Shown: in pieces, positions 37,195-47,900 of the stretch | Layout: the number at the start of each line of letters is the position of its first letter | Position numbering within the stretch: the first letter of the stretch is position 1 | NCBI GenBank assembly: GCA_015680685.1 | Contig: MNCI01006599.1 | Location: 62,764 to 126,763 of the forward strand | Direction: 5' to 3' | Origin: Gnetum montanum | Taxonomy: Eukaryota; Streptophyta; Gnetopsida; Gnetales; Gnetaceae | DNA length: 64,000 nucleotides | Program-made: the position numbers and the translations under genes | Notes under the pieces: model-generated | What the model was told of the DNA's origin: nothing | Databases searched by the model: none | Seen by the model: only the letters and a program-made list of their open reading frames with translations

Positions 37195-37502
37195 TGTTAG
37201 GAAATGAATTAAGTGAAAAAAATAAGAATAGGAAAAACAAGCACACATAGAACATAGTAAATTTTTGTGTTTTAGCAAGATTGCCTCTTCATTCATAGTT
37301 GCACCAGAGTTTTATTATATATTTTGCAGATTACAATTATAAGAAAGTTATAGAATGTTCCAAGAGATTTATAGAATGTTATAAAGAGTTACAGTTACAA
37401 GAGAGTTAAAGAATGTTACATAAATGTTCATAAAGAAATCATCTGTATTCAAAACTAGTTCATGACCTAATAATCTGGATTAGTCACCACATGACTCCAA
37501 CA
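37195..37502 (-). repeat. 5' LTR of the copia element
   Basis: 308 bp from TGTTAGGAAATG to ATGACTCCAACA on the plus strand. It contains short internal repeats GAAAGTTATAGAATGTT and GAGAGTTAAAGAATGTT that are reduced in the other LTR. Confidence 0.85.
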
Positions 37503-37507
37503 TGTGG
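37503..37507. repeat. Target-site duplication, right (TGTGG)
   Basis: Matches 35,425-35,429 exactly. The LRR reading resumes immediately beyond it. Confidence 0.9.
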
Positions 37508-38869
37508 AACTCTAATTTGCTACTTAAATGGAGGGCCCTGAGCATTTTTAACCTACACAACTCTTGTGGGATTGTTCTACTAAGATTACTTCCCTCTAGC
37601 TAAAGATACTATAGATTTTTAATGCTTTTAATATGGGAAGGTATAGCTCCTAGAGTTATTCCACCATCTAGACTTAACAATCCCAATTGTGGTAAGTTCC
37701 CTAACTACTAAGGAAAACTACATGACACATGCATTTCCATTATTCATTGGGTTAGTGTTGACAACTACTTTAGTTTTCTAAATTCCAATTGAATGCAACC
37801 ACATATCTAGTTTCCTACAAGGTATAAGTAAGTAAGCTTTGATAAGTTTTCCCATTGCCAAGGTATGGGTCCCTCCAACACACTACTAATTACTCTGTAT
37901 TCTTCATCTTGACTAATTTTAGGATCTTCAAGATATAATACTTGAAGTTTAGAGAGACTGCATAGCCATGCTATCATAGAGACATTCAATGCATTTCTGA
38001 TCAAGTACAACTCCTCAAGTGATGAACAATTAATTAATGACAAGGGAACAGGTCCATGAAATTCATTATCATTTAGCCAAAGTTTTTGTAGATGCTTCAA
38101 TTAACCAATTCTAGGTGAAATTACACTAGAAAGTTCATTCTAGCTTAAATCTAAGCTATGCAAAGTTGAAAAATTGGATATGGAGAAATGGATCTTGCCC
38201 AGTAATTGGTTAGCATAGAGAACTAGCATTTGCAAGTGATACATGTGATCAATGTCTAGAGGTATGGAACTTGCAATCCAAAGAAGCAGAAGAGGAATCT
38301 TTCAGTAGCATGTACAATGTATCCATGAAAATAGAAAATGAGAATACAAACCATGGATTAAAGGTAAGGAGGAAAAGAAAACCAACCTTTTAAGTAGTTA
38401 AGACTAAGATTTAGCCTTAGTAGCCACATTAAGTGAGTCATCTTTGTGGGAATGGTACCATGGAGATTATTCCAAGACAAATTGAATGAAGTTAGAGAGG
38501 TGAGATTGCCCAAAAATGGTGAAATGAAACACTTGAGTGCTAAACTACTGAGTTCAAGCGATACCATTCTCTAACTACTCATGTTGGTGCTTGCACAAAT
38601 GACTTCGTAGTAGTCATAATAGAGTTTGCCAGATCTGGTGTGGCTTCGATTACCAAGATGTTTATCCAAAATATACATGAATCCTTCCCTAGCCTTCAGA
38701 AAGGCTTCAATTTCTACATCAAATGCTATAGTAGGAAAAGTAGTAGACTACAGGAAAGGAAGAGCATTTATAGAGGCAAACATGGAGCAAAGTAAAGGAA
38801 AGCCAACATCACAGTCATGGCCATTGACAAAACCAAACTCAAACTAAGGGTTGTTGCCATGGTTCATTT

Positions 38870-40030
38870 CTTAGAATTCTGAAAATAGTCAATGAAGAAA
38901 AGGAAACAAATAGAGATTATATCAATATGTAGTGCCAAATAAAGATTATATCAATATGCAGTTCTAGATCCCTGGTTTATGAATCATGAGTGACTTCATG
39001 AATGAGGTTTTATAACAAGTGCAAGGCCATACAAGTAGAAAATTCCTATTTCTTCCAAGAGATCAAGAAGGAACTTGAGTTTTAACTTGATTTTTGATTG
39101 ATTTGGTTAATCAAATTCCATTGAGTTTGTTGAACCCACTAGGAATTCACACATGATTAATTGTAAGTGATGTCAAAATATTGTAAAGCAAATTATTGTG
39201 AAAATGAGCAATTATTTGCATAGTTGTTATAATGTGTAGACTTCAAACCTAAAATTTGTGCCAAACTCCTAACATAGAACACAAATTTATAGCAACACAA
39301 CTAGACCCCACATGGGGCTACTATACTTGTCTTTTCCACACCAACTCACATTTCATGGTATTAAGCAAATTCCTATGAATTCCTTACAACCATACACATT
39401 CTTCAAGTTCGTTCTTAATAAGGCTTTAAGTGTAGTTATGAAATTCATGGATTTTTTCCAAGACATGTAGCAACTTGTGTGAACTTGGTTTCTATTGCTA
39501 CACTTGTCTTTTACACACCCAATCCTAATAAAAAAGCCATGGTATTAAGAAAATTCCACAAAGTTTCTTGCATTTTCCATACATTTATGATGAAGCAAGT
39601 AGATGGTTGAACAAAGACTATGAAATTCATGTCTCCTTCTAATAAAGAAACTTGTCTTGACATGATTTTTGTTATTAATGCATTAGTCTTTTTTACACCC
39701 AATCCCAATTCATGGTATTAAGAAAATTTCATAGAATTTCTTACACCCACTTCACATTTATCATGAGAGAGAGTTTGTGAACAAGGTTTTATAACAAGTG
39801 TGTCTAGCTTGATGTATACTATAGCACTTCTCTTTATTGAACCCAACCCTAATCCATCGTATTAATTAAATGCCAAAGTTTTGTACACCTACCACACTTT
39901 TATACACTACTAATTAATCAATTGCAACATATAAAATTCATGAATTAACTTGATTTAACTTTTATTCTCACTTATCCATCTTACTGGTGATAGTTTTTTT
40001 AGTACATTGGACTTGTGAAGTAAAAGAGAA
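38870..40030. repeat. No gene; decayed ~180-bp tandem repeat at 39,320-39,910
   Basis: Four diverged units begin near 39,326, 39,503, 39,683 and 39,827, each with CTTGTCTTTT-like, ACACCCAATCC-like, CATGGTATTAAG-like and ATTTCTTACA-like blocks in the same order. Spacing is about 177, 180 and 144 bp. The stretch 38,870-39,320 shows nothing recognisable. Confidence 0.6.
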
Positions 40031-40033
40031 AGG

Positions 40034-40636
40034 TGTAATGGTGCTATCCTTAGAAAACATCATTTGGCACCACCTAAGAGTCCCAATAGTAGCAACAAGA
40101 GAGAGGGTAGACTCAAGGTGAACTACACCTTAGTGTGCAACATCAAAATTTAGTTCCCAAAGGTACAAGATGTTCAGTCCTTCAACAAAATCTTGCATCA
40201 TTGTAACCCTCTTGGCCATTGGTAAGTGGTTAAGGATCATGCTGTCAACTTTAAGAAGTTGTTCCTCATAGTTGTTGTACCTTGTTAAGAGGGTCAAGGT
40301 CCTTGATAGGTACTTCATCATTGTTACTAACATTCTTTGGTTTAGGTGTTGCGTCATGTGCCTTGTCATGCATGCACTCCTCCCCTTCATCATGAGGGTT
40401 AAAGCCAATAGGAGCCTCACTTGCAATGCAACTCCCCTTACTTTTTTTGTGTGTGTCATGGCTCACTAGCAATGAACCATGGACCACCACCAGACTCTTA
40501 ACATGAACCTTTTGCTCTGATTCCAAGTGTAATGGTGTCACCTTTGGAAAACACCATTTGGCATCATTTGAGAGTTCTAATAACAACAACGAGAGATAAG
40601 GTAGACTCAAGGTGGACTACACCTCAGTGATTAGCA
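40034..40636 (-). mobile_element. TRIM-like miniature LTR element
   Basis: Direct terminal repeats of about 106-109 bp lie at 40,034-40,139 and 40,528-40,636, with TG...CA ends (TGTAATGGTG at the left edge and GCA at the right edge on the plus strand). Just inside the right repeat the minus strand reads CTTGGAATCAGAGCAAAAGG, close to the initiator-Met primer-site consensus TGGTATCAGAGC. The 388-bp interior encodes no retrotransposon protein. No target duplication is visible (AAAGG against CCTTG), so the edges may be eroded. Confidence 0.65.
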
Positions 40637-41488
40637 CCTTGTGTCACAACATAGCACATAACCTATTAGCCAATAATTAGATGTGTTAGTATTCTCAAAG
40701 CATTAATTATGAAAATAAACCATCTAGGCATTCATACAGACACAATAAGCACACAACACATCGATACCCCTATAAGGACTAAGATATGTTCCTATGCTAA
40801 TGTATCTAGTCATAAGCTAAACTCCGAAAAGAGGACTATCATAAGCTAAACTCTAAAAAGAGGACTATGTCCCAAGTATTGAAGCCAAAGCTCCTCTGCA
40901 AGCCTACATATCCTTGTAGTGAGGTCCATAAGGAATCAAGGTCCATGTAATTTTAAATGATAGATAAAGTAGCATGGAATCCAAAGGATCTTCATGCTTC
41001 TCCTACCCTTCTTTTGGAGGGAAACAACCCTCGATCCACCAAAAATACATGTTTTTCTACATAAGGTATATCCAATTATACATCCTATCAACATCTTGTA
41101 AGCTAGACATCTCTAATTCTATTCTTTGGAAATGACTTGTTGAGAACATATGATGATTAAAAATTTTAAAATCATACTCCTCATGATTTTGTACCTATGG
41201 TGTTATATCAATGAATTATCATTCTTCCTCCAATTCTTTTTGAAATTCTTCTTTAATATTATTCTCTATTCCATCATACAAATGTTGAGCAAAAAACCAC
41301 TTCATTTCAATCTTCTTATCATTACAACCAAGGTTTTTCTTCACATATCTAAACAAATAATGCAAAAACAACATAGCCTAACAGTATTCAATCCATCTTT
41401 ACTTCCTTTACTTTGGTGGAATGAGAAATTTGGGATAATATCTTACAATTGCATTTGGTTCTTAGTATATCACAATTTACCATGGCTA
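40637..41488. other. No gene seen
   Basis: AT-rich spacer. CATAAGCTAAACTC occurs twice within a 29-bp tandem duplication at 40,811-40,868. An open stretch at 41,150-41,491 has no recognisable motif and is probably chance in AT-rich DNA. Confidence 0.5.
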
Positions 41489-42368
41489 TGATATTAAGCA
41501 TCCAATATCAAAGCTACGATATTGTGTATCCAAGATCGAAGCCCATTGTACAACATCAGATATCTGATATCGTGCCATACATGTAGGGCTATAAATATGA
41601 CACTTAGGCACACAATCGAAAGAACAATTTGTCAATCGTTAGCAAAAATCTTTCAATTTGATTTTGTGATTTTAGTTCTTAGTAAGTAGAAGTGTGAATG
41701 CCCACAGTGTAGTGTGAACTAGTGAATGGAATCTTTATTCAAGCATTTTGTACTTGGGCATAAGTGTGACAGGAAATAACGATCGAGCTATTTTCCACTA
41801 TTGTAGCTCCTAAATTTACTATTTGCACTTATAATAATTTTTCTACTTTGAATTAGCATGATGTTTACTATTTTTTAGTTAATGATTTAATTTCTGATGC
41901 ACTTTATGTTTATTGTTATTAAGTGGAATGAGTACGACTAGTCTCAAGCACTTAAGTGTGACTACTTGGTAACCCAGTAGTGCTATCACTTAGTACACCT
42001 AGTAGTGGTACACTTGGAAATCCTAGTAGTAGTTACATAAAGCCCAAGGTGTGTATGGAAGATTAGAAATGGATACTCATCACACTAGGCTAGAGTATAT
42101 TTGTTTACTATTTACTTAGAATTAGAATTAATATTTCATTATGTTTACTAGACATAATATGGCCAACACAACATTAGTTATCATACACCTCACTGAGAGC
42201 TAAATCATACACATAGATTATACTAGCTCTAGATGGGAAGACAACGATCCTGAACTTTAACTAATTACTAGCATAATTACATTGCCTTTATTCACAAAGT
42301 TTAATGAATTTACACATGGACACTCATATCTTGTATGGTTAGATGTTGGATTACTCCATTGCTCATCA
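41489..42368 (+). repeat. 5' LTR of element 5, with TATA box
   Basis: It begins TGATATTAAGC and ends GCTCATCA. U3 has the family's repeated GATATTGTGTATCC / GATATCGTGCC blocks and a TATA box (CTATAAATATG) at 41,589-41,599. The R/U5 part includes GTACTTGGGCATAAG and GGTAACCCAGTAGTGC, shared with the other LTRs. The start is uncertain, because the bases just left of it resemble the tract preceding the 3' LTR in element 3. Confidence 0.7.
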
Positions 42369-42387
42369 TTAGCATCATTGACAAGGC
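42369..42387 (+). other. Primer-binding site of element 5
   Basis: TTAGCATCATTGACAAGGC aligns with the tRNA-Asp complement, with mostly transition differences. It starts right after the LTR terminus. Confidence 0.65.
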
Positions 42388-42539
42388 AAGTAAACGTATG
42401 CTTAGTAATTAATTTCACAAAGTTCGTTATAACTGGAACACAAATTCAAACTTTTTAATTCTAAGATAAGAACACTAAAAATAAACATATAAAAATATAA
42501 TTTAGCTTCAAAATAAAATACAACATCACCTGCAAGGGA

Positions 42540-44420
42540 CTTAGAAACAAGCAATGAAAAAATCAAAGAAGAAGAAGAAGACTGGAGTATGCCGATGTAG
42601 ACAAGGATCTCATATGCTCATCATGACCCTTAGTATTCCAATTTTACATTCATCTTTCATTAGGAGGACCAATTAAGGTGAAGATATCTTCAAGGGAACA
42701 TTATTCTACCACTGACATGTTCAACACCCATTATGCTCCAAACTGCTCTTAAAGGGATGAATCTAAGTGAAGCATTTGGAGGGTATCATGAAACCAAATA
42801 CATGACCCATCCATATGAACTTATAGATGAGCAACTAAGAAAGGACCATGCCATGGAGGTAAGACATGAACAAGACAAAGGAAAGGTAGTTAATTCTACT
42901 ATTGTCTTGGAGCTTGATGGAGATGTGTTCATTGCTAAACAATTCCACCACAATTATGAGTTCCAATCACAGATGCCTATCATTTGACTGGATGAACCTG
43001 TAAGGAATAAATCATACTCTAAACTAGTAGAGAAGCTTAGGCATGAGGTGAAAGACTCAAGACACAAGAAGGAATCAAGGCCAAGAGTTCCTACCAAATC
43101 CTACAGAGATGAACATTAGAGTCATCATAGGAGGATAAACCAACATCGTTCTTCTTTTTCCTCATCTACATCCTCATGATCATCAAAAGAATTTGAAAAA
43201 AGGAGGCAAAGGTACAAGAACTATGATAGGAACTAGAAGAGAACTCATGATCACCATGACCATTATTCAAGACATTTTGATTTGGAAGATGAAGAGTATG
43301 AACAGCGTAGACAAAGGAATTGTAGAAATCATGAGAGGGATGAGCATAGAAGGGGGTACTACTACAATAGAGAGCATGAACTCAATTGAGACAATGAACC
43401 CCTAATGACAACTCTTAGCATGATTAATAAATAGAAAGAGTTTCACATCGCAACCAAGCACATGAGGGGTAGCTGAATTAAACAACTTGACATGAACAAC
43501 CTACCAAAATTTGAAGGTGGCTATAATGTTGATCCACAACATTACCTTCAAGCTTTCCATGATGTCTGCACTTTATAAAACATCAAAAGTAATTTTAAAA
43601 AGTTAAAGCTATTTTCTAGAATATTTGTGAAGGAGGAAAAGAGCTGGTACAAGTCACTAGAACCTTAATTAATCAAATGTTGGAGTACCATGCTCAAAAT
43701 CTTTAATGATAAATATCAAACTTATTCATGAGTGTTCAACTTAAGAAAATAGATCCAAGGAAGCAAGTAAGGAATCCATGAGACCCTTGATGCAACAATG
43801 CGTAGATACTATTCACTATTACACAAATGCCCAGACCATGCATTTTTACCAAAGGAACAACTTAGGCATATTGTAAATGAGCTATAGAGTAAAACCAAAG
43901 AGACTCTTGGGGTTTATACCCAAAGTAGATTATTAGAAATGACTATCCATTGCATTCAATGATTAATTGATCAAGTAGCCAAGGAGAAAGGAGAACTCAA
44001 GAAAAGAGAGTCAGTTGAAGAATATAATAGAGATCCATCGATCAAAAAGAGAGATGTGCAGCTATGCGACAAGCAAGAGGATGAAACCTTGGAAGATGTT
44101 ATTCAACAAAAGACTCTACCTATTCAGAAATTAATCAATGATATAGTAGCTAAGGTAGAGAAAGTCTAGGATTTAGTGGATAAAAAATTTTCTACAACCC
44201 TAAAGATTGTTGAAGAAAAGACTGAACAAGTACTTAACAAGGGCAAGGAAAAGAAGAAGAAAAGAGCTAATGGACATGAAAGCTATAAGCATAAAGGAAA
44301 AGTTGCTATTGTTGAAGGGTACACTGACTCTAGTTCAGAGGAAGAGGTAGGATGAACTATGTGCCAGTATGAACATCCTAAGGGATGTTATCCTATTATG
44401 GTCCACTTGGAATAATCTAG
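42540..44420 (+). pseudogene. gag of element 5
   Basis: The N-terminal part at 42,560-42,985 includes an open 84-residue stretch. An Arg/Ser-rich region follows at 43,000-43,400. The capsid-like core is at 43,500-43,930, with KEEKSWYKSLEP-like and IFNDKYQTYS-like readings that match element 3. A charged lysine-rich stretch runs from 43,980 to 44,340. The cysteine tail reads EHPKGC near 44,370-44,390. Stops and frameshifts recur. Confidence 0.7.
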
Positions 44421-45129
44421 GGTGTTCCAAGGTTTGTTAAAAAGTAGATGCCTAGAAGACTACCCTATCCTCAAGGTAATATTAAGTAAACCTTCTAGTA
44501 AAAATATTACCCAAGTAGAGCCTACCCTTAACCACAAGAGTAATATCAACAATAGTGGTAGCAATTGCATACATGGGTAATACCATCATCAAGGCAACAA
44601 TATCCATACAGGCAACTAAACCCTTATGGATATTACGTTCAGCATCCAATAACTCTAGGAAACACATCAAGTCAAACTTCTTCTCCATATTATCCACTAG
44701 AATACTACAAACATACTCCTCCATGGATGGATTAGAGTTCTTACACACATTCACCAATATCTGGTCCATCAAATCCCCCTTCCAATCCTTTGCCACTAGT
44801 GCCACCATTTGCTATGCAAGGGGAATTACTGTCACAACCACAGTAGAGGAGGTTTACAAGGGTAATGAATATACAAGTAGAGGATCTTACCAGCAACACT
44901 AAGGGCAAGACAAAGAAACATCCTTTCTTTAGGACAAGTCCTGAAAGGTTGGTTGAGTCAAAACTTCATCAAAATAAATTTCTCCAAAATAGATCCTCTC
45001 ACAATCAACAAGTTTTTATCATCATCATCTCCAAACACAAGCATTATAGATTCCTCCCAAAGAAGGCAGGACCAAGTGGATTAAGGCAAGACCACTCGCA
45101 AAGAAGAGAATTGATCCAGGAATTCCTTT

Positions 45130-45510
45130 GATTTATCTATGAGTAGTTGGAAATCTACCATGTAAAAGCTCTATTAGATTCAAGTTTCAGGGTAAATTCG
45201 ATCTCTTATGAAACATATCAAGTATGGAACCTACCACCCTTAAAAGAGTGCAATATCAAGTTGGATCTTGCAGATCAATCTGTTGCCATATCTTTGGGAC
45301 AAATTTAAGATGTGGTGATCACCATCAATTGGTTGTCTTATCTAGTAGAATTTCTGGTAATTGATCTAAAAGATGATAATAAGAAATTTCCAATTATCAT
45401 GGGGAGAGCATGTCTTAGCATGGTTGATGCTAAGATAAGTATGAAGGATTTATCTATTGAGATCTCTAAGGAAGACATGCATAGAGCCATACACACACAA
45501 TAGATTCAAT
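45130..45510 (+). pseudogene. Aspartic protease region of element 5
   Basis: LLDSSFRVNSISYETYQVWN opens the domain, with D-S-S in the active-site position. PPLKECNIKLDLADQSVAIS follows, then one stop and an open stretch (45,312-45,503) with FLVIDLKDDNKKFPIIMGRA-like residues, closely matching element 3. The linker at 44,430-45,130 carries Q/S-rich readings and no separate gene. Confidence 0.75.
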
Positions 45511-45929
45511 GCATTACTGCTAAAAGTAAAGGATGCAAACATGGATCGACCCTCTAGAATATCAACACAGTTACCATACCAGTCCACAACAACAATGAAA
45601 AAAAGTATCTATAAAAGAAAGAGCAAGGATAACCAAACCAAAAGACACTTTATGACCAACAACTAAGAATCTTCAACCATCTAAAATATCCATGGAACAA
45701 ATTGATTCATTGAGTAATTTCCACTTTAAGAAAATAAGTCCAGTTAAGGACCCAAAAATAAAATTGATGACTCATAATCATATACAAAAAGGAAAAGAAA
45801 AAAAGGACTTAGATGATTAAAACTCAGATTTCATCAAGATTACATGGAATAATAATAGCAAAGTTAAATTAATAAAGATGGTAAGTGAACCACCTAAAGT
45901 GTATGATCTAGGAGATCTAGGAAGCATTT

Positions 45930-46735
45930 TTTGAACACTTGTCGAGGAGTTCAGTCATGGAGGAGATGCCTTATCTTGATCTCAGGATTAATAAGTATTT
46001 TTCCATTTTTTTTACAATTCTTTTTACTCTTTTACATTCTTTGATACAAATTTTCCTATTCTTTTATTTATTCATTTTTTAAAACTTTGATAGTCCATAT
46101 TTTTTAAATCTTTAAGTGATTTCCCATTCTTTTAACATTTTATTATTCTTTACACTTTTTCATAATTTTTACTCTTTTTTTCATTTTTTTCATACTTTGT
46201 TTTCAAATTCTTTGTAAATAAGTTTGTTTACAAATAAGACACATTGCATAAAGGCAACATATAGTCCAATAAGGCAGAGATTTCTCTATGTTATCAAGTC
46301 ATAAGGGATTGATGATTTGAATAGTGAGCCCACACCATCTATCCATCCGTTCCATCAATAAGAGGTTCTTACCATGGCCATAGTGATATTCTTTTTAATC
46401 ATTCAACTAACAATAAACTTTTTATTGTTATGCCTAGGCAGAAGAGTGAAGAATCAAGAGAGAATGTAAAGTGTGTAACATTAAGGGGATTTGTGAATTC
46501 TTTTGGATTACTATTATGAGTTCTATTATGTTGCTAAGTTTGTATTATATCTTTGTAGATATAACAAAAAATGGGAGTAAGAGTAAAATAAGTGCTACCA
46601 TGACAGGTTGACATGGATAAAAATAAATAAGAGAGTAGAGAATAAATTTATGGGGGTTCCATTACAAAGACATGTTACCCATGCCTGAAGGTAGGAAACT
46701 TCTCAGAAATCTAAAAAACAAACCAAAGTGATATG
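45930..46735 (+). other. Non-coding 3' internal region of element 5
   Basis: Homologous, in reverse orientation, to 4,870-5,740 and 19,800-20,560: it begins with the CAGTCATGGAGGAGATG block, passes through a T-rich tract (45,990-46,220), and ends near ACATGTTACCCATGCCTGAA. The rest of the region and the 3' LTR are absent. Confidence 0.65.
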
Positions 46736-46739
46736 AATA

Positions 46740-47900
46740 AACTCCTTTCTTGGACAATACGCAAAGTGACAATACTCTTTGCAACTATGACGTCTGAAAA
46801 CGTCAGTGGCTAGAACACCAAGAGGTTATCAGGCATACAGCCTAACCCCGGATTCGTGTGAGGGCTCTACTAGAGAAAATGGAAATGGGGTGCCCTAAAC
46901 AGTTTGGTCAATCAGTCAGGGACTTACATGGTGTACAATAATCATATGAAAATAGTAATTTTAAAATGTAATATGTTGGGATTGAAATGGAAGAAAACGT
47001 GGGGTGTACAACAATAGAAATGCATCAAAGTATGTAATCGGGGAAATAAGCATGAACAAGTACACAAAGATGCAACATATCTGTTATAGAAAAAATAGAA
47101 TGAGAGTTTAGGTGAGGGAATGCACCACCCCAAAATTGGGGGATTTGATCTTTGTTTAGATGATGAATGTGTACAACTGGTATGCAGTATTGGACAGGCA
47201 CAGCTGGCAATGGAACGATATGGTCATAGCTCCTGGACTGCTGCCAATGGAATGCTAATAGGAACCAATGAGCCGATGCTTGTTGGGCTAAGAGCTACTA
47301 TGTTGGGTTGAAGAGAGATCTGGGAAGTGCTACTACTGGAATTTGCTGTTTATCAACCTTCTGTTTGCTAATCTCTTCATCAAAGCTTACTGCCAGAAGC
47401 CAATTACCAAAAGCCAAACCCAAAAATGTTGTTTGTTGGGGCATTTATAGAGCCAAGAGTGGGAGAGAGATGTGGCTTGGATATCATGTGTCTTGGGTCC
47501 CACAGGGCACAAATGTGGATGTGCTATGTTGACGTGTGGTGGTACGCTGAATGGAACGAGGCTGGAAGTGAAACCTACTAAGCTGTGACCATATCATTCG
47601 GATTGCATGTACCCAAGGGACTACCATATTTTTACAAAAAATTCTTATGAAAAATGTAAAGTGAAGCTTATGCTTTGGGACTACATCTGCCCCTCTCTTA
47701 TGAGTAGGATCACATGTAGAGAAAATTTTGGGACTCAACAAGGGATGCAATAAGCAAGGAAAACTACTAATCTTGGCTATCAAGGAGATGCTGGGGTACA
47801 AATTACTATTGAGGATGAGTCCTAGAGCTTCCAAAGATGTCCTATGGCTTCTTTTGAAGTGTTATGCTACATACGTTATTCAACATAGTAGAGTAGCATG
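46740..47900. other. No gene; minus-strand TATA box
   Basis: No retroelement domain is readable. A minus-strand TATA box (CTATAAATGCCCC) lies at 47,437-47,449, so part of this stretch could be an LTR or promoter. I find no partner LTR in the window. Short ORFs at 47,120-47,530 lack known motifs. Confidence 0.4.

Larger units (their letters stand above)
35430..37502 (-). mobile_element. Ty1/copia element, internally deleted, inserted in the LRR pseudogene
   Basis: Two LTRs with TG...CA ends (35,430-35,679 and 37,195-37,502), a perfect 5-bp target duplication, an initiator-Met-type primer site and a polypurine tract define a complete insertion on the minus strand. The 1.5-kb interior keeps gag, a zinc-knuckle remnant, protease and the start of the pre-integrase region. 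Integrase, RT and RNase H are missing. Confidence 0.9.
33917..38867 (-). pseudogene. LRR receptor-like protein pseudogene (copy B), nearly full length, split by a copia insertion
   Basis: Plant receptor-like proteins sense extracellular ligands through LRRs and lack a kinase. From a possible ATG at 38,867 the minus strand gives a hydrophobic leader, then an LRR N-terminal cap with EIEAFLKA (family: EIEALLKFK). LRRs follow: LTSLTSFNLSWNNLHGTIP (38,510-38,450), LQKLWLNDNEFHGPVPLSL (38,085-38,030), LQHLDVSKNRLSRKLP and GLQYLDVSNNRLS (35,115-35,000), LKTLNLGYNQLDGEVP and LRLLNLSHNMLSGHI. The C-terminal part is SNNHLCGKIP (34,210-34,180), an acidic spacer and a membrane helix near LIAFGLGFGL, with a short tail ending at the stop at 33,917. 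Numerous stops, frameshifts and the 2-kb insertion at 35,425-37,502 abolish it. It is paralogous to 16,818-17,690. Confidence 0.85.
41489..46735 (+). mobile_element. Element 5: Athila-family retrotransposon lacking RT, RNase H and integrase
   Basis: Plus-strand order is 5' LTR (41,489-42,368), primer site, gag, protease, then the family's non-coding 3' region from about 45,930 to 46,735. The 3' LTR is missing and unrelated sequence follows. The jump from protease tail to 3' region occurs at apparently the same place as in element 3 (both reach a TTCAGTCATGG-G/A-GGAGATG stretch), although the two copies are on opposite strands and well diverged. Confidence 0.75.

Noticed and set aside
38626-38847. 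Plus-strand ORF of 73 codons
   Set aside because: Antisense to the N-terminal cap region of the LRR pseudogene, which reads better on the minus strand and leads into LRRs.
41150-41491. Plus-strand ORF of 113 codons, Phe/Leu/Ile-rich
   Set aside because: AT-rich chance ORF without motifs or homologous copy in the window; it runs into an LTR start.
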